Below are positions 34,673-41,984 of a DNA stretch of 64,000 nucleotides, piece after piece. The stretch's first letter is position 1; each line of letters starts with the position of its first letter. The notes under the pieces were generated by a model that was not told where the DNA came from, searched no databases, and was given only the letters and a program-made list of their open reading frames with translations. This stretch comes from Anaerolineaceae bacterium (GTDB lineage Bacteria; Chloroflexota; Anaerolineae; Aggregatilineales; Phototrophicaceae). Position numbers and translations under genes: made by a program. The stretch spans positions 111,974 to 175,973 of the forward strand of contig JACKCH010000018.1 of NCBI GenBank assembly GCA_020634115.1, written 5' to 3'.

Positions 34673-35658
34673 TTTCAACAACTGCGAAGAAGAAAAAGAA
34701 GAGAGGCGAAGCTGTCGGCCTGTCGGGGAACGAGCAAATTCGCATGATTCTCGCGGGGATTATTGTCGTAGTCGGTCTGGTGCTGACGGTGACAAATGAG
34801 ATGGCCTGGGGGTACACACTGGGCGCACTCCTGCTTGGACTCCTGGCCTGGAAATGGGAACATGGTGTCCTGGCCGCTTATTCAATTCTCTCCATTTACC
34901 CGGTGCTGCGGATTATCTCCATTTCACTGCGACCTACCTCGAATCTGTTGTCTCTATCTCTGGATATCATTCCGCCCGGCGCGAATCTGGGAAGCTATCA
35001 GATCCTGTTTACCGACGAAAATTTCCTTCTGTGGGTGTGGAATAGTCTGATGATTACCATCACCGTCTCGCTGATCGGCGTGGCGGTGTCGGCTACCGGC
35101 GCGTATGCTTTCAGCCGCTGGCGTTTCGCAGGTCGCCGCCCTGGGCTGATCTTCCTGATGACCACCCAGATGATCCCGGCAGGGATGCTCATTATCCCCA
35201 TCTACGTGATTGTTTCTCAGTTACAGTTGACCAATCAGATCGTTGGTCTGATTTTGGCCTATATTACGACGGCAGTCCCGTTCAGCATCTGGATTTTGAA
35301 GGGTTACTACGACACGATTCCGCCCGATCTGGAAGAGGCGGCGATGGTAGACGGCTGTAACCGCATGGAAGCTTTCTACCGGATTATCCTGCCGCTGTCC
35401 ACACCGGCGCTGTCTATCGTGTTCCTGTTCAACTTCCTGGGCGCGTGGGCGGAATTTATTGTCGCCAAAGTGATTCTGGTGAATGCGGATGTGTGGACAT
35501 GGCCGTTGGGGTTGAACGAGTTTATTGGACAATTTAACACGGACTGGGGCAAGTACGCCGCTGGTTCGGTGATTGTAACCGTTCCGGTGCTGCTGCTCTT
35601 CATGTGGCAGTCCAAGTACCTCATCTCTGGTCTCACCCTGGGCGGTGTCAAGAGCTAG
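34669..35658 (+). CDS. Sugar ABC transporter permease, MalG type
   Basis: A 329-residue permease. It begins with a lysine-rich cytoplasmic segment (KKKKKRGE), two added helices, then the MalG core with EAA loop DLEEAAMVDGCNRMEAFYRI (about 221-240). ATG 34669 overlaps the previous stop by 4 bases; a longer frame from 34627 lies inside the previous gene. No ATPase gene follows; a shared MsmK/UgpC-type ATPase encoded elsewhere is the likely partner. Confidence 0.92.
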   Translation: MISTTAKKKKKRGEAVGLSGNEQIRMILAGIIVVVGLVLTVTNEMAWGYTLGALLLGLLAWKWEHGVLAAYSILSIYPVLRIISISLRPTSNLLSLSLDIIPPGANLGSYQILFTDENFLLWVWNSLMITITVSLIGVAVSATGAYAFSRWRFAGRRPGLIFLMTTQMIPAGMLIIPIYVIVSQLQLTNQIVGLILAYITTAVPFSIWILKGYYDTIPPDLEEAAMVDGCNRMEAFYRIILPLSTPALSIVFLFNFLGAWAEFIVAKVILVNADVWTWPLGLNEFIGQFNTDWGKYAAGSVIVTVPVLLLFMWQSKYLISGLTLGGVKS

Positions 35659-35679
35659 GACAACGCTCAACAAAACAGT

Positions 35680-35706
35680 AAAAGGCGGTGCGTGCATCGC
35701 CTTTTT
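35680..35706 (+). terminator. Intrinsic terminator of the importer operon
   Basis: AAAAGGCG (35680-35687) pairs with CGCCTTTT (35698-35705) around a 10-nt loop, ending in TTTTT. It lies 22 bp past the last permease stop. Confidence 0.88.
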
Positions 35707-35841
35707 GATTCCCATACGGTTAAAGTATGGTAAGGGTAGGGCGACGGTACAGTTTGCGACCAGAAACGCAGCGGCGTAACCGGTAAGCTAAAAGTATAAA
35801 AATGTCGTTAAAAAGAGTAAAGAATTTGTTGCAGTCCGTTT

Positions 35842-36852
35842 TTGAGCAGAAAGCGCCCCGCCGTGTTCAGGAGAGTAGCCCGTCCCAACAGAAAATGGAT
35901 TTTACTGCTTATTGTGGTGATTCTTGCCGGTTGCCAGGGTAATCAGGCTGCCTCCAGTTCCAGTATAGGGAGCATCTGGTTGCCTCCCGATAACCCGGCC
36001 TATGTCGTTTTTCCGCTGCCTGAATCCACCCAGGTGTATACCTTCAACGCCGACCCCAACACACCAGCCACGCTCACGCTCAGCACTTACGCTGCGATCT
36101 TTGCCTATACCGCCGAAATCCGGGATAGCCAGGGCGCGGTGGTTGCGACCCTGAACGGCAGTGATTTACAAGGGGCGACCTTCACCATCGCGCCGGATAG
36201 CGGCCTGTATGAAGTGGTTCTCACATCCGAAAACCCCGCTGCTCAGGGGGCAGTCGTTCTCTCGCTGACCCATGCCGCCCAGTCCGCCGCCTATACTCAG
36301 ACTGCTGCCCAGCAGGTTGTCGTTGCCGAATCACCAGTTGCTTGTAGTGTGAGCAGCGCCACCGGGGAAAACGTGCTGGTTTACAGTGGCCCCGCCGACT
36401 CCTATACGGCGATGGTCACGCTGCCGCCGAATATGTCGCTCGTAACCGATACCGTTACTGCTGATGGCTGGTATCGGGTCTGGTTCAACGGCGATCAGAC
36501 CGGGTGGATTTCCGGGCAGTATATCCAACTCAGCGGCGATTGCACGGGGTTATACATGCCGCAGCCCCAATCGCAGCCGACAGCGGTGGTTGTCAACAAA
36601 ACGGTGGTCAACACCTGCCGGGCGGCCAATAGCGTCGGCGCGGGAGTCAACGTCCGCACCGGGCCGGGCATGGAATACGCCGTCATCGCCGGGCTGTATC
36701 CGGGGACAACCGTTAATGTGGATGGCCGCTCGGATAACGGTTGGTATCAGGTCAACAGCGGCGGGCGTACCGGGTGGGTCGCCGCCAGTGGCGTCACACT
36801 CTCCGGGGCATGTGACAGCGTGTCGCTGGTCTGGCAGGTCGCCGCCAGCTAA
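35842..36852 (+). CDS. Lipoprotein with two SH3b domains
   Basis: A 336-residue lipoprotein. The lipobox is ILAGC (Cys about 31). Residues 50-160 form a PPC-like beta region. Two bacterial SH3 domains follow (about 170-232 and 252-320); each starts and ends with a cysteine (CSVSSATGENVLVYSG ... SGDC; CRAANSVGAGVNVRTGPG ... SGAC), so each may be closed by a disulfide. SH3b domains bind cell wall or protein ligands. TTG 35842 gives a suitable signal peptide; GTG 35863 is an alternative, and neither has a good ribosome binding site. Confidence 0.72.
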   Translation: MSRKRPAVFRRVARPNRKWILLLIVVILAGCQGNQAASSSSIGSIWLPPDNPAYVVFPLPESTQVYTFNADPNTPATLTLSTYAAIFAYTAEIRDSQGAVVATLNGSDLQGATFTIAPDSGLYEVVLTSENPAAQGAVVLSLTHAAQSAAYTQTAAQQVVVAESPVACSVSSATGENVLVYSGPADSYTAMVTLPPNMSLVTDTVTADGWYRVWFNGDQTGWISGQYIQLSGDCTGLYMPQPQSQPTAVVVNKTVVNTCRAANSVGAGVNVRTGPGMEYAVIAGLYPGTTVNVDGRSDNGWYQVNSGGRTGWVAASGVTLSGACDSVSLVWQVAAS

Positions 36853-36868
36853 CCATAGGAGCGAATCC

Positions 36869-37984
36869 ATGACCCGATTGATGCACTTTATCCGCCGCCT
36901 GTTCTTCCTGTTGGTGCTGCTGGTGAGTATGACCGTCCATGCTCAGGAGAATGACCAACAGCCTGACTTGATTACCGGCTGGGATGGAGACCTTCAGGCG
37001 CTTTTATGGCGTCCCGATGTCGAAGAATTGACCATCGTCACGACTACCGGAGGATATGCCTACCACATTGACCAACCTGGCGACCATCCCTTCACTTGGC
37101 TTGCCGCTATTCCATCAAAGTCGCTCACCTGGTCACCTGACGGGAAACACCTTCTGATTGAAGAGGAAAGGGGCGGGCTTACCCTGATTGACCCGAACTT
37201 TCCTTCCTATGATCCCAACCGATACTTCTACTTGCCACATGCAAACTGCCCCGTCAGTTGGTATCCTGACGGCGAGCAACTTCTCGCTGTTGCGGGCAGT
37301 GATGTGGTACGATGGAACTGGAAAGCCGATGAAATTGAACGCTATGTCATGGATTTCAGACATTGGATCGAATTTCTTGCGCTAGGCGAGGATAGCCATA
37401 CGGTTTATGTCCAGTACGGTGTGCAGGGATCACGCGACGAACAGGGTATATATAACCTAGAAACACAAACGTGGAGTCCCGGCAATGATTTCTACATAGG
37501 TAATTATGTAACTATAACATCTTACCCTCATAATTGGTGTGTTCCACAATTTATATCTGTGCTTCAACAAGATAGGAGTATGTTGGAAGCACCGCCCGGC
37601 GAGATGACACCCCCTGCACCATCAGTGACAGGTGTTCCTCTTTATCCTGTCGTCATATCAGAACACCAGATGCCTGCTGAGACGGCGCTACTTTATAACA
37701 TACTCCACATTTCATCGCTTGAAGGAACAGCACCTCGCCCTTGGCGAGCGCTCAACATCTCGCCCCACAAGGACGCGATTGCCATAGCCAATAACAGCAT
37801 ACACCGCATCATCGTCTATCAGGCTGGCACGTATGTGCAGGTGGCAACCCTGACCCCAGAGGATGTGGGACTGGACGAGGTGCAGCAGCTTGCCTGGGCC
37901 TCGGACGGCTGCCGGATAGCGGTAGGCGATAGCGACTCGATATACGTCTGGCATCTCGATGCTGAAGCACTAGGTTGCGAGTGA
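36869..37984 (+). CDS. Exported WD40/beta-propeller-like protein
   Basis: A 371-residue protein with a signal peptide (about 1-27, ending VHAQ). Segments such as SLTWSPDGKHLLIEEERGGL, CPVSWYPDGEQLLAVAGSD and QLAWASDGCRIAVGDSDS, each followed by a hydrophobic strand, have the W-SPDG pattern of degenerate WD40/TolB blades. No enzyme motif is seen. ATG 36869 has AGGAG 8 bp upstream; an in-frame ORF start at 36464 lies inside the SH3b gene and is discarded. It follows that gene by 16 bp. Confidence 0.65.
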   Translation: MTRLMHFIRRLFFLLVLLVSMTVHAQENDQQPDLITGWDGDLQALLWRPDVEELTIVTTTGGYAYHIDQPGDHPFTWLAAIPSKSLTWSPDGKHLLIEEERGGLTLIDPNFPSYDPNRYFYLPHANCPVSWYPDGEQLLAVAGSDVVRWNWKADEIERYVMDFRHWIEFLALGEDSHTVYVQYGVQGSRDEQGIYNLETQTWSPGNDFYIGNYVTITSYPHNWCVPQFISVLQQDRSMLEAPPGEMTPPAPSVTGVPLYPVVISEHQMPAETALLYNILHISSLEGTAPRPWRALNISPHKDAIAIANNSIHRIIVYQAGTYVQVATLTPEDVGLDEVQQLAWASDGCRIAVGDSDSIYVWHLDAEALGCE

Positions 37985-38024
37985 AATAATCGCTAGGTGA
38001 GTGTGCCAGCATTATAGGTGTGGA

Positions 38025-38048
38025 GTAGGGGCGAGGCCTGCCTCACCC
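38025..38048 (+). repeat. GTAGGG-type dispersed palindrome
   Basis: Starts GTAGGGG. GGGCGAGGC pairs with GCCTCACCC around CT, with one mismatch. It is 41 bp past the stop of the propeller gene and may serve as its transcript end. Confidence 0.65.
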
Positions 38049-38112
38049 GCCAACAAAAGAAGCAATAATCATTAACCTATACTTCAGCTATCTTCCACCC
38101 CCCGCCGCACCA

Positions 38113-38147
38113 GCCAGTAGCCAGCGGCTAACCGCCAGCAGCCAGTC
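38113..38147 (+). repeat. Heptamer array, five units of GCCAGNN type
   Basis: Five consecutive 7-bp units: GCCAGTA, GCCAGCG, then GCTAACC, GCCAGCA and GCCAGTC in phase. Degenerate heptamer arrays of this sort are known from cyanobacteria as short tandemly repeated repetitive sequences. Confidence 0.75.
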
Positions 38148-38243
38148 AAAACAAATATTTGAACAAATGTTCGTGCAAAAAATCCCCATCCCACGCCCAT
38201 TCTGTGCTATCGTGGAACTGACCAACTATCCTACCCACTGAGA

Positions 38244-38318
38244 ACCGATGACCGATAACCACTTCCCACTGCTTGTACTGAAAACTGAAAACTGATGACT
38301 GACAACTAACCACCCACC
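38244..38318 (+). repeat. Heptamer arrays of ACCGANN and ACTGANN type
   Basis: ACCGATG, ACCGATA and two more 7-bp units run from 38244 to 38271. After a 5-bp break six in-phase units (ACTGAAA twice, ACTGATG, ACTGACA, ACTAACC, ACCCACC) run from 38277 to 38318. Confidence 0.8.
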
Positions 38319-38320
38319 TT

Positions 38321-38425
38321 GCAGCAATTCCGGCAATCGAAGCAAAAAACCGGAATGCGGCAAAAACACCCCGTTTTTCCCCGTGTTGACCTGACCTGAA
38401 CACCGTTTATAACGCAAATTGCTGC
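38321..38425. other. Nested inverted repeats, possible structured RNA or cruciform
   Basis: GCAGCAATT (38321-38329) is inverted at 38417-38425. Inside lie TTCCGG/CCGGAA (38328-38333 and 38350-38355) and AACAC/GTGTT (38365-38369 and 38383-38387). Together they could form a three-way junction. No promoter is evident. Confidence 0.35.
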
Positions 38426-38473
38426 GGATTCGCCCCCCTTTGCAACGAACACTCAGCACTTTTAACGGCTTTT

Positions 38474-38508
38474 GCTGACCACCGAAAACTGATAACTGAC
38501 AACTAACT
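38474..38508 (+). repeat. Heptamer array, five units, abutting a stop codon
   Basis: Five in-phase units: GCTGACC, ACCGAAA, ACTGATA, ACTGACA, ACTAACT. The last base is shared with the stop codon of the reverse-strand gene 38508-40226. Confidence 0.78.
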
Positions 38509-40226
38509 CACCGTCCCGCCGCGATGTCGTCCACCAGCGGATCGCCAAACAGGTCGCATGTTGCTGGCACGGCCTCCTGATGCACGGCGGCCAACGGCGC
38601 AGTCGGATTGTAATAATTGTAGACCGTCCGTGAAATTTCTCCTATCAACGGGAACGACTCCGAAAAATCCAGCCACGTCGGGTTATGCAGGACAGCCACC
38701 AGCACATAATCCCCGCCCGGTGTGAATACCAGCCCGGCATCCCCATGTGTATCGGGAATCCAGCCGTGTTTATGCGCCACCGCCGTCCCGGTTGGTACAC
38801 CCGACTCAATCAACGCTCCAATGTGGTTATGCGTCATGATGTTAAGCATCTGTCGGCATTCCTGCGGGGTATACGCGCCGGGGAATGTCTCTATCAGCAG
38901 GCCGTTCTCATGGAAAGCACACTGGTAGATTTCCCCCAGCAGCCACCCGATGTCACTCACCGTCATCTGGTTCCAGGCATCCGGCTCAGTCACGCTTTTG
39001 TCGGCCTGCGTGACGGGCGGGACAATCACAAATGGCGGAGTCGGGACGTTGTTCGGGTCAATCAGGAACGGAGTCACGATAAATGAATTCGTCAGCCCCA
39101 ATTTCTGCATGAAGTCTGTCACATCCTGTGCCCCCTGGTACGGGTCGCCGCCCCCGATAATCGAGAGCATCTCGTTCGTGCGGGTGTTTTCACTGCAAAT
39201 CATCGTGTCCGCAATCGTGATGGCCGTGCCGATGTCCGGCGGGCTGTTGAGCCGTCCGTAAAGCGTCGCCAGAATCGCGATTTTGTTGATACTCATCCCA
39301 CTGAAAGCCAGGTTATCGCCAAAATTCAGTGCCTCGCCCGTCTGTAAATCCAACAGGAACAGCGCCCCCAGTCTGCTCGTTGCCGGGTCGAACCCGCCAT
39401 CCAGCATCATCTGCCAGATCTGGCCGCCCAACGCCTCGAACGCCGGGTTCAGCGGGGCAGGGGTACCATCCAACCGCACGCCCGACTGGATTACCGGCTG
39501 GGTTGGTGTCAGCGTCGGCAGGTTGAAGATCGTCTGTGAAATAATCGGCAGGCTGAACACATCCCCCTCGATGTCCAGCAGGTCATTCGCCACCCAACCC
39601 GCCCCGTTCGGCGCTTCCGGGTAACGGATTTCCAGCCAGGGGAGTTGGCTGTGCCGGGCGATCACCTCAAAACGATCCCCCGTTTTCCCCACACCGATGC
39701 GCGGGTACTCCACCCCCGGCCCAAACCGGATGTTGATTTCACCCGTGACGACACCCATCACACCACTGCCTGGAGTCGGCGTGGCCGTCGGCAGGGAGAC
39801 GCCATTCAGCGTCATCTCTAATGTGATTGTCGGGGAGGCGGGGATATTTGCAGGAGGCGTGTTTGTGACGGCTGTAGTCGCGGGTGGCGTGGGCGCACTG
39901 CCGATAATCAGGGTGGAAAACGGGACTTGATTGATGTCCCCGTACACGTTCACCAGGTCTACATACACCCAGCCAGTCGCCGCGCCGCTGGCCGGGTCGC
40001 CCAACAGTACCCAGGGGTAAAACTGGCTGCGTCCAATCACTGGATAGCGCGTTCCGGCCACAATCTGCCCCACCAGCGCTGAGTTCACGTCGGTGCTTTC
40101 ACGCAGGTTTGCCTGTCCCACTGCTTCGGCGGTGACGCCGGATTCCTGCCCCTGTGCCGGGAGCGCTAACGCCAGCGCCAACAGCATCAACCCGACCAGA
40201 ATGCCCTGTTTGGTGAACCGTCGCAT
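38508..40226 (-). CDS. Exported serine hydrolase of beta-lactamase class A type with two SH3b domains
   Basis: A 572-residue exported protein with a signal peptide (about 1-26). Two SH3b-type domains follow (about 30-110 and 155-235), joined by a Thr/Pro-rich linker. The C-terminal 280 residues have the class A beta-lactamase/DD-peptidase order: SxxK as S-I-N-K in FSGMSINKIAIL, a SENTRTNEML segment at the SDN position, and KHG in AHKHGWIPDTHGDAG at the KTG position. A cell-wall peptidase or esterase role is as likely as beta-lactam hydrolysis. AGGAGG upstream fits ATG 40226 or the adjoining GTG 40229. Confidence 0.8.
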   Translation of the reverse strand: MRRFTKQGILVGLMLLALALALPAQGQESGVTAEAVGQANLRESTDVNSALVGQIVAGTRYPVIGRSQFYPWVLLGDPASGAATGWVYVDLVNVYGDINQVPFSTLIIGSAPTPPATTAVTNTPPANIPASPTITLEMTLNGVSLPTATPTPGSGVMGVVTGEINIRFGPGVEYPRIGVGKTGDRFEVIARHSQLPWLEIRYPEAPNGAGWVANDLLDIEGDVFSLPIISQTIFNLPTLTPTQPVIQSGVRLDGTPAPLNPAFEALGGQIWQMMLDGGFDPATSRLGALFLLDLQTGEALNFGDNLAFSGMSINKIAILATLYGRLNSPPDIGTAITIADTMICSENTRTNEMLSIIGGGDPYQGAQDVTDFMQKLGLTNSFIVTPFLIDPNNVPTPPFVIVPPVTQADKSVTEPDAWNQMTVSDIGWLLGEIYQCAFHENGLLIETFPGAYTPQECRQMLNIMTHNHIGALIESGVPTGTAVAHKHGWIPDTHGDAGLVFTPGGDYVLVAVLHNPTWLDFSESFPLIGEISRTVYNYYNPTAPLAAVHQEAVPATCDLFGDPLVDDIAAGR

Positions 40227-40320
40227 CACGTCGTTTCCTCCTGTAGCCAACCGTTGCATTATAGCACGCCCATGACGGCAGAAAATGGAACAAATCCTGA
40301 GAAATCGGGGGAAACCGATA

Positions 40321-40348
40321 TTGACACGGCGCATTTCTTTGCTACAAT
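40321..40348 (+). promoter_or_regulatory. Promoter of tRNA-Leu
   Basis: A perfect TTGACA (40321-40326), a 16-bp spacer and TACAAT (40343-40348). The predicted start of transcription is about 8 bp before the tRNA 5' end. Confidence 0.85.
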
Positions 40349-40361
40349 TCCTTTCACTCCA

Positions 40362-40445
40362 GCCGAAGTGGCGGAATTGGCAGACGCGCTACGTTCAGGG
40401 CGTAGTTCTCGCAAGGGAGTGTGGGTTCGACTCCCACCTTCGGCA
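40362..40445 (+). tRNA. tRNA-Leu (anticodon CAG)
   Basis: An 84-nt class II tRNA. The acceptor arm GCCGAAG pairs with CTTCGGC, with discriminator A. The D-arm region, an anticodon stem CTACG/CGTAG with loop TTCAGGG (anticodon CAG), a variable arm, and the T arm with GTTCGACTC are all present. CCA is not encoded. It decodes CUG, a major leucine codon in this GC-rich genome. A strong promoter precedes it and a terminator follows within 6 bp. Confidence 0.96.
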
Positions 40446-40450
40446 CAAGC

Positions 40451-40477
40451 AAAAACCCGGTATTACGCCGGGTTTTT
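40451..40477 (+). terminator. Intrinsic terminator of tRNA-Leu
   Basis: AAAAACCCGG (40451-40460) pairs perfectly with CCGGGTTTTT (40468-40477) around 7 nt. Being symmetric, it could also act on the other strand. Confidence 0.9.
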
Positions 40478-40502
40478 CGATTCTTTGGCAAACTCCCAAA
40501 CA

Positions 40503-40532
40503 AAAACCCCACACCGCACAGCATGGGGTTTT
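40503..40532 (-). terminator. Intrinsic terminator of the CpXC gene
   Basis: AAAACCCCA (40503-40511) pairs perfectly with TGGGGTTTT (40524-40532) around 12 nt. On the reverse strand it lies 30 bp past the stop of gene 40563-41918 and ends in a T run; it also works as a back-up for the tRNA transcript. Confidence 0.8.
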
Positions 40533-40562
40533 CACAGTTCTGAAATGACAGGGAAAAGGGGA

Positions 40563-41918
40563 TTACCCGAAAATCCCCTCGGCCTCCCGGCGCAGGAAGG
40601 CCAGACGCTGGTGAATTTCCGGGCTGCCGTTCGCCCCGACCTGCGCCTCTACCGCGTCCAGCGCCTCCAACAGCCGGGCGTCAAATTCCTGGACGTGTTG
40701 GGCAATCAGCGCCCCTGCGTCCGCCTCGGTTTCCGCCCCTAGTACATCATTGATAAACCGCAGTTCCGGGGGCATGTTGGCCTGAAGCGCCGAAATCACC
40801 TTATTGTAAACCGCCTTCAGTTTCCCGCTCGTTGCCATGTCCTGACGCCGTTCCGCTTCCTGAATATTGGCGGCGGTCACTTGTAGGAATAATGTGTCGA
40901 ACATTGGCAGATTCGCCTGAATCAGTTCGTCCGGGTTCGGCGCAGTCAGGAGTGCTTCCAGTAGTTGGGCGGCCTGTTGAACCGCCATCTGGGATTGCTG
41001 GTCAATCAGCGCGCAGTATTCCAGGAGTTTCTCCCGCAGGGCGGCCAGTTTATCCCGTTCTTCCGCCGGTGCTTGCCCGACTTTCGCGGTGAATTCCTGG
41101 AAGAAGGCATAATCAAAGACCTGCCGGGTCAGTCCAACTAGCGCCTGGAGGTGTGCCTCGCTCTCCGCATACTGAATCGCCAGATTCAGAAAATCAGCGC
41201 GTTGGGGGTTCGGGCCAATCGCGTTAATCGCCTCGACGACTTCTTGCACCACCGCTTCTTGCACTTCGCTCTGGGCGATCATCTGCTGACCGTAGGTCGA
41301 AAGCTCCACGACCCGGTTCTGGGTTTCCAGAATCTGGTGGGCAAGGTTCTGTCGCCCTTCTTCCAGCGTCCGTTGGGCGACCATCGTCATCGTCTGGAAG
41401 AACTCGGCGTCAATCTTGGCGTCGTATTCTTGCACCAGCGCCGGTAAATTCTCCTCCGGTGACTGGATAAACATCTCCACCAGCCGTACCCGTTCCCGTT
41501 GCGCTTCCATCATCTGCGGAGTCACGCCGTCTGCCTGAAGCACCTGTTCGACCAGCCCCTGCAAGGTCAATGCCTGGCGTGGTTGAAGCAGATACCCTTT
41601 GAATCCGCTGTTCCCCAGATTGCTCGTGAGTTGGCGCATCAGTTCGCCAATTGCTTTTTCCTGAGCATCTTTCGACAGCCCCATCTCCATTGGCACGAAC
41701 GAGATCAACAGTTCTTTACTCGCGTCATGATACAGCAGAGGAGTCATCACGGTGTTGATCGCCCCGCAGCTAGGGCAGGGGGCGGCATTCAACCGGCCAG
41801 AAAGCAGTTGCACTTTGGCGTCAGGCTCTTGTTGAGCATCAATCAGGCTGCGAACCACAGCGCGTACCGGTTGGTGACACTGTACGCACTGAATCGTCGT
41901 CTGTCTGGTGTTTGGCAT
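40563..41918 (-). CDS. CpXC zinc-domain protein with long helical region
   Basis: A 451-residue soluble protein. The first 60 residues have the CpXC arrangement: CVQCHQPV near 11-18 and CPSCGAIN near 48-55, likely one zinc site. The rest is helical and rich in Gln and Glu (about 95-450), suggesting a coiled or repeat-helix scaffold. The function of CpXC proteins is unknown. I chose ATG 41918 with CGGAG upstream. It is followed by a good terminator and is probably transcribed alone or with the upstream histidine kinase gene 66 bp away. Confidence 0.75.
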   Translation of the reverse strand: MPNTRQTTIQCVQCHQPVRAVVRSLIDAQQEPDAKVQLLSGRLNAAPCPSCGAINTVMTPLLYHDASKELLISFVPMEMGLSKDAQEKAIGELMRQLTSNLGNSGFKGYLLQPRQALTLQGLVEQVLQADGVTPQMMEAQRERVRLVEMFIQSPEENLPALVQEYDAKIDAEFFQTMTMVAQRTLEEGRQNLAHQILETQNRVVELSTYGQQMIAQSEVQEAVVQEVVEAINAIGPNPQRADFLNLAIQYAESEAHLQALVGLTRQVFDYAFFQEFTAKVGQAPAEERDKLAALREKLLEYCALIDQQSQMAVQQAAQLLEALLTAPNPDELIQANLPMFDTLFLQVTAANIQEAERRQDMATSGKLKAVYNKVISALQANMPPELRFINDVLGAETEADAGALIAQHVQEFDARLLEALDAVEAQVGANGSPEIHQRLAFLRREAEGIFG

Positions 41919-41984
41919 AGTTTCTCCGGGGAATTCCACTAAGGACGGATGGATAGGTGAAGGTCTGTTATACCTTCAATGGGT

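Larger units (their letters stand above)
37985..38507. other. 523-bp gene-free region with repeats and a foldable core
   Basis: Between the propeller gene and the convergent SH3b/beta-lactamase-like gene there is no credible coding frame. It holds a GTAGGG palindrome (38025-38048), three arrays of degenerate heptamers (38113-38147, 38244-38318, 38474-38508), nested inverted repeats at 38321-38425, and one GAAC-N4-GTTC site (38161-38172). Confidence 0.7.

Noticed and set aside
35659..35841. A missing ATPase gene or remnant behind the importer
   Set aside because: The gap is 183 bp, begins with a clean terminator and shows no Walker or signature remnant.
36464..36868. N-terminal extension of the beta-propeller protein
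   Set aside because: It lies inside the SH3b lipoprotein gene in another frame; ATG 36869 has a good ribosome binding site and opens a signal peptide.
38161..38172. GAAC-AAAT-GTTC, similar to a Gram-positive type LexA box
   Set aside because: No SOS gene or promoter lies next to it, and such a short site can occur by chance.
38146..38459. Short reverse-strand frames in the gene-free region
   Set aside because: They run through the heptamer arrays and so show repeat-derived peptides (SFQ/SVF runs). No start signals are seen.
38113..38508. CRISPR array
   Set aside because: The repeats are 7 bp and contiguous, with no spacers and no cas genes.
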